Assembly (NCBI RefSeq): GCF_003600625.1
Contig: NZ_CP032489.1
Location: forward strand, 1,984,001 to 2,048,000
Direction of reading: 5' to 3'
Origin: Arachidicoccus soli
Lineage (GTDB): Bacteria; Bacteroidota; Bacteroidia; Chitinophagales; Chitinophagaceae
DNA length: 64,000 nucleotides
Shown piece after piece: positions 1 to 9,380 of the stretch. A program made the position numbers and the translations under genes. The first letter of the stretch is position 1. Each line of letters opens with the position of its first letter. The notes beneath the pieces are model-generated. The model worked only from the letters and a program-made list of their open reading frames with translations, had not been told where the DNA came from and made no database searches.

Positions 1-2480
1 ATGCCCACAGCGTAAGTAAAATCCCCAACATGGTCTCTCCAGCCAATGGAAAGCTCGGAACCCCAAGAATTGATATTCGTATAGTTTTGCTCAGCAAAAG
101 CACCTCCTACTGATATTGGCGTATTAAGCGCACCTGCCATAGCCTGTAACAGATTTCTACCTGAATTAAAATATTGGTCAAATGTCACTGAAAGCCGACT
201 GTTTAAAAAGGACATATCTAATCCAAAGTTCCTTTGTAAAGTACGATCCCATTTTACATCAGCATTGGGCGTAACGCCTGGAACAAGCCCATTAACATAT
301 ACACCACCATTACTGCCAAAGCCAAAACCTTTATTAGGATAGGCATTATATGTTTGTAGCCAATGCCAAGGTTTTATATTACTATTACCCGTAAGACCTA
401 CATCCGCACGTATTTTCAAAAAGTTAATCCAAGAAATATGGTCCTTAAAGAACTTTTCGTCAGAAATTACCCAACCGGCAGAAGCAGCCGGGAAGTAGCC
501 CCAATAGTTTTGCGGAGCAAAAATAGTGCTCGCATCTGTACGGAAAATGAACTGAAAAAGGTATTTACTTTTATAGTTATAGTTTAAACGACCAAGATAG
601 GATAAAGACCCTCCTGCAAAACGATTAGTGTAAGTATTACCAGCATCTATAGTTCCCGCTGACACCGAAGTACCATTATAGGTAGCGGGGTCGGGACTAG
701 TATATATCTGAAATCTATCATCTGAAGTATTTGTTGCTTTTTCAACGGAAGCCATTGCAGAAATACTATGATCTCCAATTTGCTTATCATAAGTAACAAA
801 GAAGTTGGACTGTTCGTTTTTTGATGTTGTGTTATCATAGGTAACCCGCGAGCCTGATGTATTCAAATAAGACTTCCATTTGGAATCGGTAGAACCTAAT
901 TCTGAAAACAGATGGGAATCAGCATTCACGATATTAGCATCTTGATATAATAATTGGGGGAACATATCTTGTTCTGTATTAGATGACATTTGAGATAACC
1001 CATAATTTAATTTAAACGCTAAACCTGGTATGTAAGGCACAGCATAGGTTAATGAGAAATTGACATTATAATTGAAACTCTTGGTAACTGTTTGCGAGCC
1101 ATTGTTTAATAATGCATAATAATTCCAACCACTTAAGGAACTGCCTGTTTTTGCCTGTCCTGTTTTATTTATACCTAAGGGTGGTGAAATATATTGATCT
1201 ACGCCATTAACATTATATATCCAAGGAATATATTGAGGCATATGCAATAATACACTATAGTCATTTTGTTCACCGCCAACTGCATAGCCATCGCTAAAAT
1301 TAATTTTAGTAAATGATTTTGCAATATCCGAATTGTTTGCCGCTACTGTGGCGCCCAATTGTAACCCACTTAATACTTTCACGTTCGTTCCAGCCCTGTA
1401 TGTCCAACGATTATAATTTTGTGACCCTAAATTAGCTCCCTGTGTGTAATAAGAAGCTCCAGTAAAATAAGTAGCTTTTTCTGTACCACCACTTACATCT
1501 AAAGAATGTTGCTGGGCATAAGCTGGCTTCCAAGCATTTCCCAACCAATTATAATCTAGCGTATCCATACTTAACAATTCGGAATCTGAAAACATATATT
1601 TGGGGTCTGTTCCATGGCCAGCTGCGCTATTAAACTTATTGGAATAATCGCCAAACTGTCTTGCATTCATTACCTTTCCAAAGCTTACCGCATTGTTCCT
1701 TTCAAACTTAGCACTATAAGAAAGATGCGGTGCACCAATACTTCCTCTCTTTGTGGTTACTATTATAGCACCTTGAGAGCCGCGTGCTCCATAAATAGCC
1801 GCTGCAGCATCACGAACTACCGTAATACTTGCGACTTCGGACAAATCTAAGTTTTGAAGCGCAGTTTGCGATGGTAAACCTGATTGTGGATCAACTTGAA
1901 TAACATCATCAATAACAACAATTGGAGAAGTTGAACCTCCGTCTTTTCCATAATTAAATTGTTGCCTGACGTCTAATGTCGCCATGTCTCCTGGTCTTTG
2001 GGCACCCCCTGTTACATGCAATCCAGGTACTTGTCCTCTTAATAATTCTGTAATTGAAGCAGCAGGGATATCGGCGATTTGTTTTAAATCAACCGTTGCC
2101 ATCGATCCGGTAATATCTCTTTTGCTTTGTGTACCATAACCTACAACTACAATATCAGATAAATCTTTATCAGTCGAATTCATTTTTACAGTTACAAAGT
2201 CCTGTCCAACAACATTCACAAAAGCTCTTTGATAACCTACAAACGATACAACAATTATTGAATCTGATGGCAAAACCTTTATAGCGAATTTGCCCTCCGC
2301 ATTTGCGGCAACATTACTAGGCCTCCCCTTAACACTAACAACAGCTCCGGGAAGTTGCTGACCGCTGGCACTGTCAACTACAATACCATTAATCGTTCTT
2401 TCCTGTGCGAGCAGCACGCCGCAGGAAAATAATACCAGAAGCACTGCGACCGATATTTTTTGTAAATGTTTGATGTTCAT
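1..2480 (-). CDS. SusC-like TonB-dependent outer-membrane receptor, C-terminus cut by window edge
   Basis: This gene encodes a SusC/RagA-type receptor that imports oligosaccharides across the outer membrane using TonB energy. My reverse translation from the ATG at 2478-2480 is open to base 1 (826 codons plus two bases). It shows a signal peptide ending in LLAQ, a carboxypeptidase-D regulatory-like domain (ERTINGIVVDSASGQQLPGA), the SusC TonB-box/plug junction DLSDIVVVGYGTQ near residue 105, a plug with VIDDV and AAAIYGARG, and the barrel. Roughly 200 C-terminal residues are missing if it matches the usual length of about 1,000. The leader and first domain closely resemble those of the complete SusC at 13016-16216, so the two are paralogs. 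No SusD partner is visible; it would lie left of the window. A terminator and a shared dyad upstream make it the first gene of its own transcription unit. Confidence 0.93.
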   Translation of the reverse strand, partial: MNIKHLQKISVAVLLVLFSCGVLLAQERTINGIVVDSASGQQLPGAVVSVKGRPSNVAANAEGKFAIKVLPSDSIIVVSFVGYQRAFVNVVGQDFVTVKMNSTDKDLSDIVVVGYGTQSKRDITGSMATVDLKQIADIPAASITELLRGQVPGLHVTGGAQRPGDMATLDVRQQFNYGKDGGSTSPIVVIDDVIQVDPQSGLPSQTALQNLDLSEVASITVVRDAAAAIYGARGSQGAIIVTTKRGSIGAPHLSYSAKFERNNAVSFGKVMNARQFGDYSNKFNSAAGHGTDPKYMFSDSELLSMDTLDYNWLGNAWKPAYAQQHSLDVSGGTEKATYFTGASYYTQGANLGSQNYNRWTYRAGTNVKVLSGLQLGATVAANNSDIAKSFTKINFSDGYAVGGEQNDYSVLLHMPQYIPWIYNVNGVDQYISPPLGINKTGQAKTGSSLSGWNYYALLNNGSQTVTKSFNYNVNFSLTYAVPYIPGLAFKLNYGLSQMSSNTEQDMFPQLLYQDANIVNADSHLFSELGSTDSKWKSYLNTSGSRVTYDNTTSKNEQSNFFVTYDKQIGDHSISAMASVEKATNTSDDRFQIYTSPDPATYNGTSVSAGTIDAGNTYTNRFAGGSLSYLGRLNYNYKSKYLFQFIFRTDASTIFAPQNYWGYFPAASAGWVISDEKFFKDHISWINFLKIRADVGLTGNSNIKPWHWLQTYNAYPNKGFGFGSNGGVYVNGLVPGVTPNADVKWDRTLQRNFGLDMSFLNSRLSVTFDQYFNSGRNLLQAMAGALNTPISVGGAFAEQNYTNINSWGSELSIGWRDHVGDFTYAVG

Positions 2481-2673
2481 AAATTTCCTTTTTTGATTTG
2501 GTGGTAAATGCATGCTCTCCAAATGATTACAACGCAATCTTTTTCAATGGAAGCAATGTGTCTTATTTATTTAAATGATTAAGAATTCTCATTTATTATC
2601 GTTTTAAATCTTTCTTTTAGAACCTTAATTCTTTTTGATATGTAATAATGACAATTATATAAACAAGCATAAG

Positions 2674-2690
2674 AACAAACATTCATTATT
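2674..2690. promoter_or_regulatory. Shared 17-base motif, copy C
   Basis: The sequence AACAAACATTCATTATT is identical to 17152-17168 and differs at three positions from 28288-28304. In copies B and C it lies 100-110 bases on the gene-proximal side of the dyad block. Read on the minus strand it contains TTTG, which could be part of a promoter -33 element, but no clear -7 partner was found. Confidence 0.4.
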
Positions 2691-2785
2691 AAATACCGAT
2701 AAAATGATAAAATATGTCAAATCTATCTCAAAAGCCTGGCAAAAATTATTCTGTAAAGTGCCCAATAAAATGGCAATAAAAATTT

Positions 2786-2818
2786 ATATGTCAAAGTTAA
2801 ATTTATATATGAATTAAT
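2786..2818. promoter_or_regulatory. Shared operator-like block, copy C
   Basis: A 33-base block with the near-palindromic core AATTTATATATGAATT at 2800-2815 matches the block at 17256-17288 in 30 of 33 positions. A looser third copy lies at 28252-28280. The position upstream of a SusC gene suggests a binding site for a regulator of the whole locus. The regulator itself is not in the window. The match is seen directly; the operator role is inference. Confidence 0.5.
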
Positions 2819-2882
2819 ATTTTCTAAAATTTGCATAAAATTGTATAATATTATCATAATGTTAGCTAAATAAAACGAATGC

Positions 2883-2918
2883 AAAAAAAATTGGGTATGG
2901 CTAAAAAACCATACCCAA
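2883..2918 (-). terminator. Rho-independent terminator of the SusCD-pectinase operon
   Basis: A perfect 10-bp inverted repeat, TTGGGTATGG at 2891-2900 and CCATACCCAA at 2909-2918, encloses an 8-base loop. On the minus strand it is followed directly by eight T residues (2890-2883). It lies about 40 bases past the stop codon of the GH140-like gene, as expected for the end of that operon. Confidence 0.9.
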
Positions 2919-2958
2919 TAAAACCAAATAAAACCCAGAAGAAGATGTAAAATGAAAC

Positions 2959-4347
2959 CTACATGCCATCAATAATTAACACCCAATCCTTGCCTTCAGC
3001 AATATGCATGTCCATGGGTGGATTAAATTGCATAATGCCTGTGTTCTTTGCTGCATGCGTACCTTGTATATCCCCATTGCGAGGATTGTACCAACCTATT
3101 TTCAAGTTTTTCCAATTAAAGCTTTTTAAATTAAGCGAGAAGCTTCTTCCACTATAATCATATACAAACACATAATCCTTTCCGCTTGTTGCCATGATAC
3201 GGTTGTATTTTTCACCCTGATCAACCACGATACCCTGGTCTGGCACTCTATCAAAATAGGAATGACTTAGCATAAGCTTCTTTAAATAGATCATCTGAGC
3301 TGCACCCGAATCTTCGAGCGCTAAACGCCAATCTTTTCTGGCACCATAAGCACCGGTGCTTTCAGAAGAATCATGAAATTGCATAACAGAATTATCACCA
3401 TAAGTAAAACCACAGGCTCCAGCAAAGACAGACCAATAGGCGTATCGCCTAACATCTTTTGCCTGCCATCTTGGTTGGAGTGTATCGTGCAAACCTTGTG
3501 GAATATCCTCATAAGACGGCTCCGCATCTAAAGTTGGCTTAGTCGGTTTTTTCAAATAATCCATTTGCACATACTTAAAATTATCTTCACCATAATGTAA
3601 TTCACCTGCAGATGTATCTTGATCATACCTTCTATGACCCGACTGAAAACAATTGAAACTTAACCAGTCAGCATTTTGAAACCAGGTTGAAGATTGTGTC
3701 CTTCCACGTGGATGAAAAGTAATCAATTGTTTAGGAGAAATCTCATGAATTGTCTCCCCTATTGTCTGCCAGATATCAGTCGAATCGCTTCCCGGAATGT
3801 CACCTCCATTCATCCAAATAACGTTCGGCTTACCTTTATATCTTTCAGCTAAAAAACTTGCATAAGCTTTCGCTTGTTGAAGAGACACTTTCCCGGATTT
3901 TACAATAGATCCCCATACAGGCACTAAAGCAATGTAAATATTCTTCTTTGCAGCTAAATCAATCACATAATCTATATTTTGCCAATAACTGCCGTTTTCA
4001 TTTTGCCGGATTTTTAGATTCGGTCTACTTAAATTATGATCTATTATTGCCGAGTCTCCATAGGCGTCTACTTCACTTAAGCTATGAACAACCATTACTT
4101 GTATAACGTTGAATCCTTTCTTCTGTCTATCGTCTAAATAAAATTTCGCTTCATTATGGTTAAGCTTGCTAAACAAAAGCCAGCCCGTATCTCCCTGCCA
4201 GAAAAAGGGTTGTTTATTTCCGGTCTCGAAGAATCGATGATTCTCTGAAACCTTTAAGTAGCCCATCTCCGCTTTAGGTTTTGGGTTACAACCAAAGGAA
4301 AAAGAAATGCTCAATAAAACAGCAACTATTTCTTTATTTTTTAGCAT
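2959..4347 (-). CDS. GH140 (DUF4038) apiosidase-like lipoprotein
   Basis: The protein has 462 residues and begins with a lipoprotein signal ending SFGC (Cys20), so it is probably anchored in a membrane. It matches the DUF4038 TIM barrel followed by a C-terminal 'putative collagen-binding' beta-sandwich (about 370-462), the architecture of GH140. GH140 enzymes cleave the apiose-galacturonic acid link at the base of rhamnogalacturonan-II side chains. Candidate catalytic acids are Asp183 in NGGDIPG and Glu276 in LDAEPSYE, at the spacing seen in the family. It is the last gene of the SusCD operon, five bases after the DUF6298 gene and just before a strong terminator. DUF4038 also covers uncharacterised relatives, so the exact substrate is inferred. 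Confidence 0.82.
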   Translation of the reverse strand: MLKNKEIVAVLLSISFSFGCNPKPKAEMGYLKVSENHRFFETGNKQPFFWQGDTGWLLFSKLNHNEAKFYLDDRQKKGFNVIQVMVVHSLSEVDAYGDSAIIDHNLSRPNLKIRQNENGSYWQNIDYVIDLAAKKNIYIALVPVWGSIVKSGKVSLQQAKAYASFLAERYKGKPNVIWMNGGDIPGSDSTDIWQTIGETIHEISPKQLITFHPRGRTQSSTWFQNADWLSFNCFQSGHRRYDQDTSAGELHYGEDNFKYVQMDYLKKPTKPTLDAEPSYEDIPQGLHDTLQPRWQAKDVRRYAYWSVFAGACGFTYGDNSVMQFHDSSESTGAYGARKDWRLALEDSGAAQMIYLKKLMLSHSYFDRVPDQGIVVDQGEKYNRIMATSGKDYVFVYDYSGRSFSLNLKSFNWKNLKIGWYNPRNGDIQGTHAAKNTGIMQFNPPMDMHIAEGKDWVLIIDGM

Positions 4348-4352
4348 AAAAA

Positions 4353-7300
4353 TTATTTACTCTTGCATAACCACATTACAATAGGCCCAGAAGTATTCGC
4401 ATCACACTTTACATTCACGGCACTAACGTTTTGGAGATCTTTTGTATTTCCAATTTGCATGCCCGTTTCAGGGTTTATCCATTTCAAAGAATAAGTACCT
4501 TTTGCATTCTTTAAATTAACGGAGATAGATTCATTGCCTTCACTATAAACAATCACCCCATTTTTCCCTCCCAAAGCCCATTGATTCGTTGCCTTATCTG
4601 ATATATCTATAGGATGCATTTGGGCAGCATCTGTAAGAAATTCCACAGGCAATGCTTTAGGTAATGGCGCTAATGAGCCACCAGCGATAAAAGAAGCCCA
4701 ACCATAATTATCATAACCTTCCGCTGAATACATGACAGCCTTAGAAGGATACTTATCCTTGTATTCTCTTACAGCTCTGTATACCTGTTCAAAAGAAGTG
4801 GCTTTGGGCTTAAGTTGTCTTGCCCACTGTCTTGGGGCCAAACTCTTACCGCCCAAGGGCGCATATGTTGTTCCGTTTGCCTGATAATACCAATATCGGA
4901 TATCTATTACACTAATGGCTTTGGCAAGTTTACTATCGGCCAAAATACCATCTTGCACATCCTTTGTCGTGCTTAGGCCAATTGTTTCATTATGCCCCGT
5001 TTTCTTTTCCCATTCCAGGATAGTATTTAACCAAAATTGAACAAAGCTTAGAGGGCCCGTATATTCCTCACATATAAATTGAATAACACCAGAATTATCT
5101 TTAAAGTTATTCAAACACTGATCGATAAACGCCTGATGCAATCTTCTTCTTATTGGATTGTTTACATTATAAAACTGATCAGCCATAAACAATCGTTTAT
5201 CTCCTGCAAAATGTATGGGTTCCGGAAATCCTGTATTATTAATATTGTTGACAGGTCTCCAAGGGAAATCTACATAGTGTGCGCCCGCTTCAATAATATT
5301 GTGCTGAAAATAATTGTGATGAATAAGTACCAATCCTTTTTCGTCAGCTAAATCGGCAAACTGTTTCAACCTGCTCCAATACCATTTATTATACTTCGTC
5401 AAATCATATTTGCTTAGTCCGTCCCAAGCAGTGCCAATACCTGTTCTGGCAAATGGCAATTCATAAAATGGCGCCCATACATCCCCATCAATTCTACGAA
5501 TACGTTCATGATCATCTCTTCTGCGATCGTACCATAGGGCATAATTTTGTTCCATTACCTCTATATTATTCTTTTTCATCCTATAGGTCACTGAATCCAA
5601 ATCATCCGTAAAACCAGTACCAATTCTTCCGGGAACAAATCGGGTGATGGCTGGAACAGCATTCTTTATCCAATCCGGCTTCAAGGACCCATTCCACCAT
5701 GGCGCATAATCACGTTTGCCCGTTAAAATTTTTCCGCCACGCGTAAGCCAACCATTTAACAAGACCATTGGTGGTGCTTTAGCAACAACTACTTGTTTTT
5801 CTATGCCAATCGCATCAATAGTCTTCGCATTATTATTGTTCAATGATATTGGATAGGTGGCGGTAATATGATTAATCCAATCAGAGATAGTAATCGCCGG
5901 TTTATAACTTTCAGCTGTTAATTTAGCGGCTTCAGCAGCTGTGGGGCTACTACTTGCTTCACTCTCTATGGGCAATAAGATAGCTTGTTTATCAATATCT
6001 TTATGCAGTCTTTGTTGAAGCTGGGCATAAAAGAAACTTCTCGGTGTAATCCAATTATTAGACTCCGACCAATAACCATCGCCTTGAAACTGAGCCCAGG
6101 TACCAAAAGCATAGTTTTCTGCGGTAGGTGGTTTGTAACAATCCACTCTTCCGGCAAAAGTATTCCAGAATACACTATTTAATGTATTCCAGCCTGCACC
6201 TTGTTCATCCTGACCTAAATTTTTGTAGCTAAGTGCTTGCCCGTCTAACCGAATTACATCAAATAAAACACCTGAAGTTAAAGCGCTGATAGCACCACTA
6301 TAACTTAAAGATTCATGAGATTGGCATTGCACAAAAGCGTTGGGGCCAGGTGCACAATAGCCAACCGCAAAATCGTGATAGCCGTGTTCACTATACAATC
6401 GTTGAAACAAAGTTTGCTGTCCTGAGGTCCAAAAAGTATATCTTCTTTGCCCACCTATTTCAGAAATCGGATCTAAGGATTTACAATCTTCAACTGTGAT
6501 TCTTTTTGTTGTTGATAATAAGTCAACGGCAGAACCTGCAAAGTGTTCAAATTGAATTCTTCTTACCCAACCATCCTCAATATTGTTCATGGTAATTGCC
6601 ATCCACCGATGTGCCTCATCTTTTGGATTTGAGTGATCATAGGCTGAGACACAGCTTAGATTCTCGATACCCACTTGACTTATCCTTCCCGGCCAGGTAT
6701 ATTTTGCAATGGTACCACCCCCATACTTTTTATCTAAAGCGATCGTAAGGGGTGCATCTAAAACAAGAGAGTCTCCATCCTTGGCGACAATCTTCCGATC
6801 CCAATAAATATCCAATTGATCAGACTTCCAACCAAGAGCTGAAAGACCACCACCAAAAGATTTTGTACGCATTACATCAATCCATTTGTCGGTGCATGGA
6901 CGATGAATCATGACATTATCGCCAATTTTAAAATCAACCATATTCGCAACCGGAATTTTTGTGGCATTTACAGGAACATAAGAACTGGTTATCGTTGTTG
7001 GCATTCCTACCTTTCTATCTCCCTTACCGGAAACAATAATTAATGTAGCCCTGTCCGTACCATCTGCAAAAAGAATTGTCCCTTCTTTGCCCATCCCACT
7101 ACCTCTTAAAACAACACCAGAAGCATTCATTTTCAAAGTACCGGAAATATGATAAGTCCCTTTCTCTAAAAGAACAGCACCCCTAAACCCATTTCTATCA
7201 ACGGGCAGATTTGCAACGTAATCTAAAGCAGATTGAATGCGCAAAGTTGCATCTCCAGATTTCAAGGGAACGGTAACTTTTACTGAAACATTCGGTATGG

Positions 7301-7550
7301 GCTGTTCAGAAGCCATATATCCGCAATAAGAAAAATCAACAATTCTATTACCCAAAGAATCGGGTGTGTAAATTAAGTTACCCCCTTTTGCAACAAATAT
7401 CGGGGGCGGAATCTCCTTCTTTTTTTTCTTCTTTTGTCCAAATACTGCTGAATGAATACCACCTAATATGATACAACTAAACAAAAATATTTTACAAAAT
7501 TTGGTTAGTGTAATATAATTGATTTGTATAGTATTTTGTCGCTTGGTCAT
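4353..7550 (-). CDS. Secreted beta-helix plus DUF6298 protein
   Basis: This 1,065-residue exported protein has two parts. After a hydrophobic signal (about 16-38, ending VFGQ) and a Lys-rich stretch, residues about 50-480 look like a pectate-lyase-type right-handed beta-helix, with a GTYHISGTL turn and a VVLRGSGMG coil near residue 145. Residues about 590-1065 resemble the DUF6298 region, a probable TIM-barrel-like domain rich in aromatic residues, with a small C-terminal beta domain. The family recurs in Bacteroidota pectin loci. No biochemical activity is assigned here. Its place between a PL1 lyase and a GH140-like enzyme points to a role on pectin side chains or backbone. Possible acids include IQFICEEYTG and MYSAEGYD, but I cannot say which are catalytic. 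Confidence 0.72.
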   Translation of the reverse strand: MTKRQNTIQINYITLTKFCKIFLFSCIILGGIHSAVFGQKKKKKKEIPPPIFVAKGGNLIYTPDSLGNRIVDFSYCGYMASEQPIPNVSVKVTVPLKSGDATLRIQSALDYVANLPVDRNGFRGAVLLEKGTYHISGTLKMNASGVVLRGSGMGKEGTILFADGTDRATLIIVSGKGDRKVGMPTTITSSYVPVNATKIPVANMVDFKIGDNVMIHRPCTDKWIDVMRTKSFGGGLSALGWKSDQLDIYWDRKIVAKDGDSLVLDAPLTIALDKKYGGGTIAKYTWPGRISQVGIENLSCVSAYDHSNPKDEAHRWMAITMNNIEDGWVRRIQFEHFAGSAVDLLSTTKRITVEDCKSLDPISEIGGQRRYTFWTSGQQTLFQRLYSEHGYHDFAVGYCAPGPNAFVQCQSHESLSYSGAISALTSGVLFDVIRLDGQALSYKNLGQDEQGAGWNTLNSVFWNTFAGRVDCYKPPTAENYAFGTWAQFQGDGYWSESNNWITPRSFFYAQLQQRLHKDIDKQAILLPIESEASSSPTAAEAAKLTAESYKPAITISDWINHITATYPISLNNNNAKTIDAIGIEKQVVVAKAPPMVLLNGWLTRGGKILTGKRDYAPWWNGSLKPDWIKNAVPAITRFVPGRIGTGFTDDLDSVTYRMKKNNIEVMEQNYALWYDRRRDDHERIRRIDGDVWAPFYELPFARTGIGTAWDGLSKYDLTKYNKWYWSRLKQFADLADEKGLVLIHHNYFQHNIIEAGAHYVDFPWRPVNNINNTGFPEPIHFAGDKRLFMADQFYNVNNPIRRRLHQAFIDQCLNNFKDNSGVIQFICEEYTGPLSFVQFWLNTILEWEKKTGHNETIGLSTTKDVQDGILADSKLAKAISVIDIRYWYYQANGTTYAPLGGKSLAPRQWARQLKPKATSFEQVYRAVREYKDKYPSKAVMYSAEGYDNYGWASFIAGGSLAPLPKALPVEFLTDAAQMHPIDISDKATNQWALGGKNGVIVYSEGNESISVNLKNAKGTYSLKWINPETGMQIGNTKDLQNVSAVNVKCDANTSGPIVMWLCKSK

Positions 7551-7582
7551 TGTACAATTTTATCCTATTTCTTTAAAAAAAT

Positions 7583-9226
7583 TTATTGTTGGGGCTGAAC
7601 CATTTTCATAGGAACAACACTGTTTAAATATTCTTCAATATTGGTATAACCAGTTCCGTCCTTTGCATAGGCTGCAGCATCAGAAGCGTCGTGTGGATTG
7701 AATCCATGTTTCTTTTCATACCAGTCTGGCATACCATCTTTATCTGAATCTTTATAGGGTTTGCCTTTATAAGTCGGATAACCGCCAACCTGACTGATAT
7801 CACTTATAATTCCTTCTTTATAAGAATCTGCAGGCAGTCTTCTTTTAATATAAGGTGTTACGCCAGATTTACCACCATTTTTATATTCAATCTTTCCTGT
7901 TCTTACTTCTCTAACAATTCTTGCATCTACAGGATCACGCTTTGGCAATGTTGCACCTACATTGTCTAATACATAACTGTAAGCTTCTTGCGCAGGAATA
8001 ATTTTCACGTGGCCGCTTAATGGGAATGGTTTATCTACACGAATACTATTTGTATATTTCCCAGCATTATCCATTGTTTCAATCTGTACACCACCGTTCC
8101 AATTGTCCTTGGTAACCGCTTCATCGCCTTCCATAATATTTCCATGAACATATGCCTTTCCATAGACACCTCTTGTTTGCGGAGAGCGTCCGGATTCAGG
8201 CTTTAATATTCTATGAGAAATAGGTTTATTTTTCGGTGTAACGGGCCCTGGTTTATAATAGTTATTAATAAAATTAAAGAACGAGTTATTATCTCCCCCA
8301 TCAGCACTTCTATTCCACCAATTAAAGATAACATTGTTTACAAATCCAAAATCACCATACATTCCGACTGATGGATTCCTGGCAACATTATTTGCCCATA
8401 AATTACGCATAAACGTACTATTCAGGCCCCCAATTGTGCTACCAAATGCATGATTATAAGTATCTAACCCTTCAGCAAAAATGGAATTTTGTATAGTAAG
8501 ATTGACCGTTGGTAATTTTTCTTGTTTTTTTGTACCTCTATCATACACATGCCTATAAAGCGACATATTTTCATCTAATCCCCAAGAAGCAGAAACATGA
8601 TCAATAATAATATTACCTACAGGGTTTCCGCCAAATGCATCATCTCTTCTGCCGACATTTGTCGCACCCCTTCTAAAGCGCATAAATCGAACAACAACAT
8701 CATGCGTATTGATCCAAACAGATTCGCCGGCTACACAAATACCATCACCAGGTGCTGTTTGCCCTTCAATAGTAATATAGGGAGCTCTTACAATAATTGG
8801 GCTTTTTAAGTGGATAATACCTGCAACATTGAATACAACAATTCTTGGACCTCCTTGTTCGCAGGCCCATCTGAATGTGCCAGGTCCTCTATCGGCGAGA
8901 CATGTGACTTCATATACCTTGCCTCCTCTGCCTCCAAAAGAATAAGCCCCTCCACCTTCCGCACCTGGGAAAGCCGGGATTTTAGCCTGTGGCAGATCAG
9001 ATGGTTTTGCAGCCCATGGAATATAAGGCTTTCCTTCCTTTTCATCTTTTTGAATAATCGGTAAAGCCTTTTGCCAGGCAGCATCTGAATGAGCTTGCTC
9101 AACAGCCAAAGCCGAATCGGACACCGCTTGTACCGCCGGAGGTATGATTGGATACTGCGCCAGCGCTATTATTGGGAAAAATGCAATTATAAATATTACT
9201 ATTTTAGAGAGCGTATAATTATTCAT
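7583..9226 (-). CDS. PL1-family pectate lyase, second tandem copy
   Basis: The 547-residue secreted protein (signal ending ALAQ) belongs to the parallel beta-helix pectate lyases, which cleave polygalacturonate by beta-elimination with calcium. Recognisable features are AFPGAEGGGAYSFGGRGG, ITIEGQTAPGDG, the core DHVSASWGLDENMS near residue 215, NRSADGGDN and a C-terminal calcium-loop-like DSDKDGMPDWYEKKHG. It is a paralog of the product of 9381-11051, aligned over its whole length. A terminator-like hairpin lies between the two copies, so this gene may be expressed at a lower level or from its own promoter. The PL1 family call is strong; the exact substrate (homogalacturonan versus RG backbone) is not proven. 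Confidence 0.87.
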   Translation of the reverse strand: MNNYTLSKIVIFIIAFFPIIALAQYPIIPPAVQAVSDSALAVEQAHSDAAWQKALPIIQKDEKEGKPYIPWAAKPSDLPQAKIPAFPGAEGGGAYSFGGRGGKVYEVTCLADRGPGTFRWACEQGGPRIVVFNVAGIIHLKSPIIVRAPYITIEGQTAPGDGICVAGESVWINTHDVVVRFMRFRRGATNVGRRDDAFGGNPVGNIIIDHVSASWGLDENMSLYRHVYDRGTKKQEKLPTVNLTIQNSIFAEGLDTYNHAFGSTIGGLNSTFMRNLWANNVARNPSVGMYGDFGFVNNVIFNWWNRSADGGDNNSFFNFINNYYKPGPVTPKNKPISHRILKPESGRSPQTRGVYGKAYVHGNIMEGDEAVTKDNWNGGVQIETMDNAGKYTNSIRVDKPFPLSGHVKIIPAQEAYSYVLDNVGATLPKRDPVDARIVREVRTGKIEYKNGGKSGVTPYIKRRLPADSYKEGIISDISQVGGYPTYKGKPYKDSDKDGMPDWYEKKHGFNPHDASDAAAYAKDGTGYTNIEEYLNSVVPMKMVQPQQ

Positions 9227-9330
9227 TTCTGTTTGTTTTCTGTTCAGGTTTGGTTAAGCATTTTATACCTTGCCTAAACAATTGAAATAAGCATATAGAT
9301 TGTATTAATTTAAAAAATCATCTACTTGCT

Positions 9331-9371
9331 AAAAAATAAAAATAAGAGGTTGCTCTATTAAAGCAACCTCT
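9331..9371 (-). terminator. Intra-operon terminator or attenuator
   Basis: A perfect 10-bp stem, AGAGGTTGCT at 9345-9354 and AGCAACCTCT at 9362-9371, has a 7-base loop. On the minus strand it is followed by a T-rich run (9344-9331). It sits directly after the stop codon of the first PL1 gene and before the second, inside what otherwise looks like one operon. Confidence 0.8.
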
Positions 9372-9380
9372 ATAAAATAT

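Larger units (their letters stand above)
2481..2882 (-). promoter_or_regulatory. Long upstream region of the partial SusC unit
   Basis: About 400 bases of AT-rich non-coding DNA lie between the SusC start and the terminator of the next operon. It holds a motif AACAAACATTCATTATT at 2674-2690 and a dyad-containing block at 2786-2818, both with counterparts upstream of 16999 and 28229. I could not identify a convincing TTTG/TAnnTTTG promoter pair. A 60-codon open frame in this stretch is low-complexity and overlaps the repeated block, so I do not treat it as a gene. Confidence 0.55.

Noticed and set aside
2635-2817. 60-codon plus-strand open frame upstream of SusC
   Set aside because: It is Lys/Asn-rich low-complexity sequence from AT-rich DNA, overlaps the shared dyad and has no recognisable family features.
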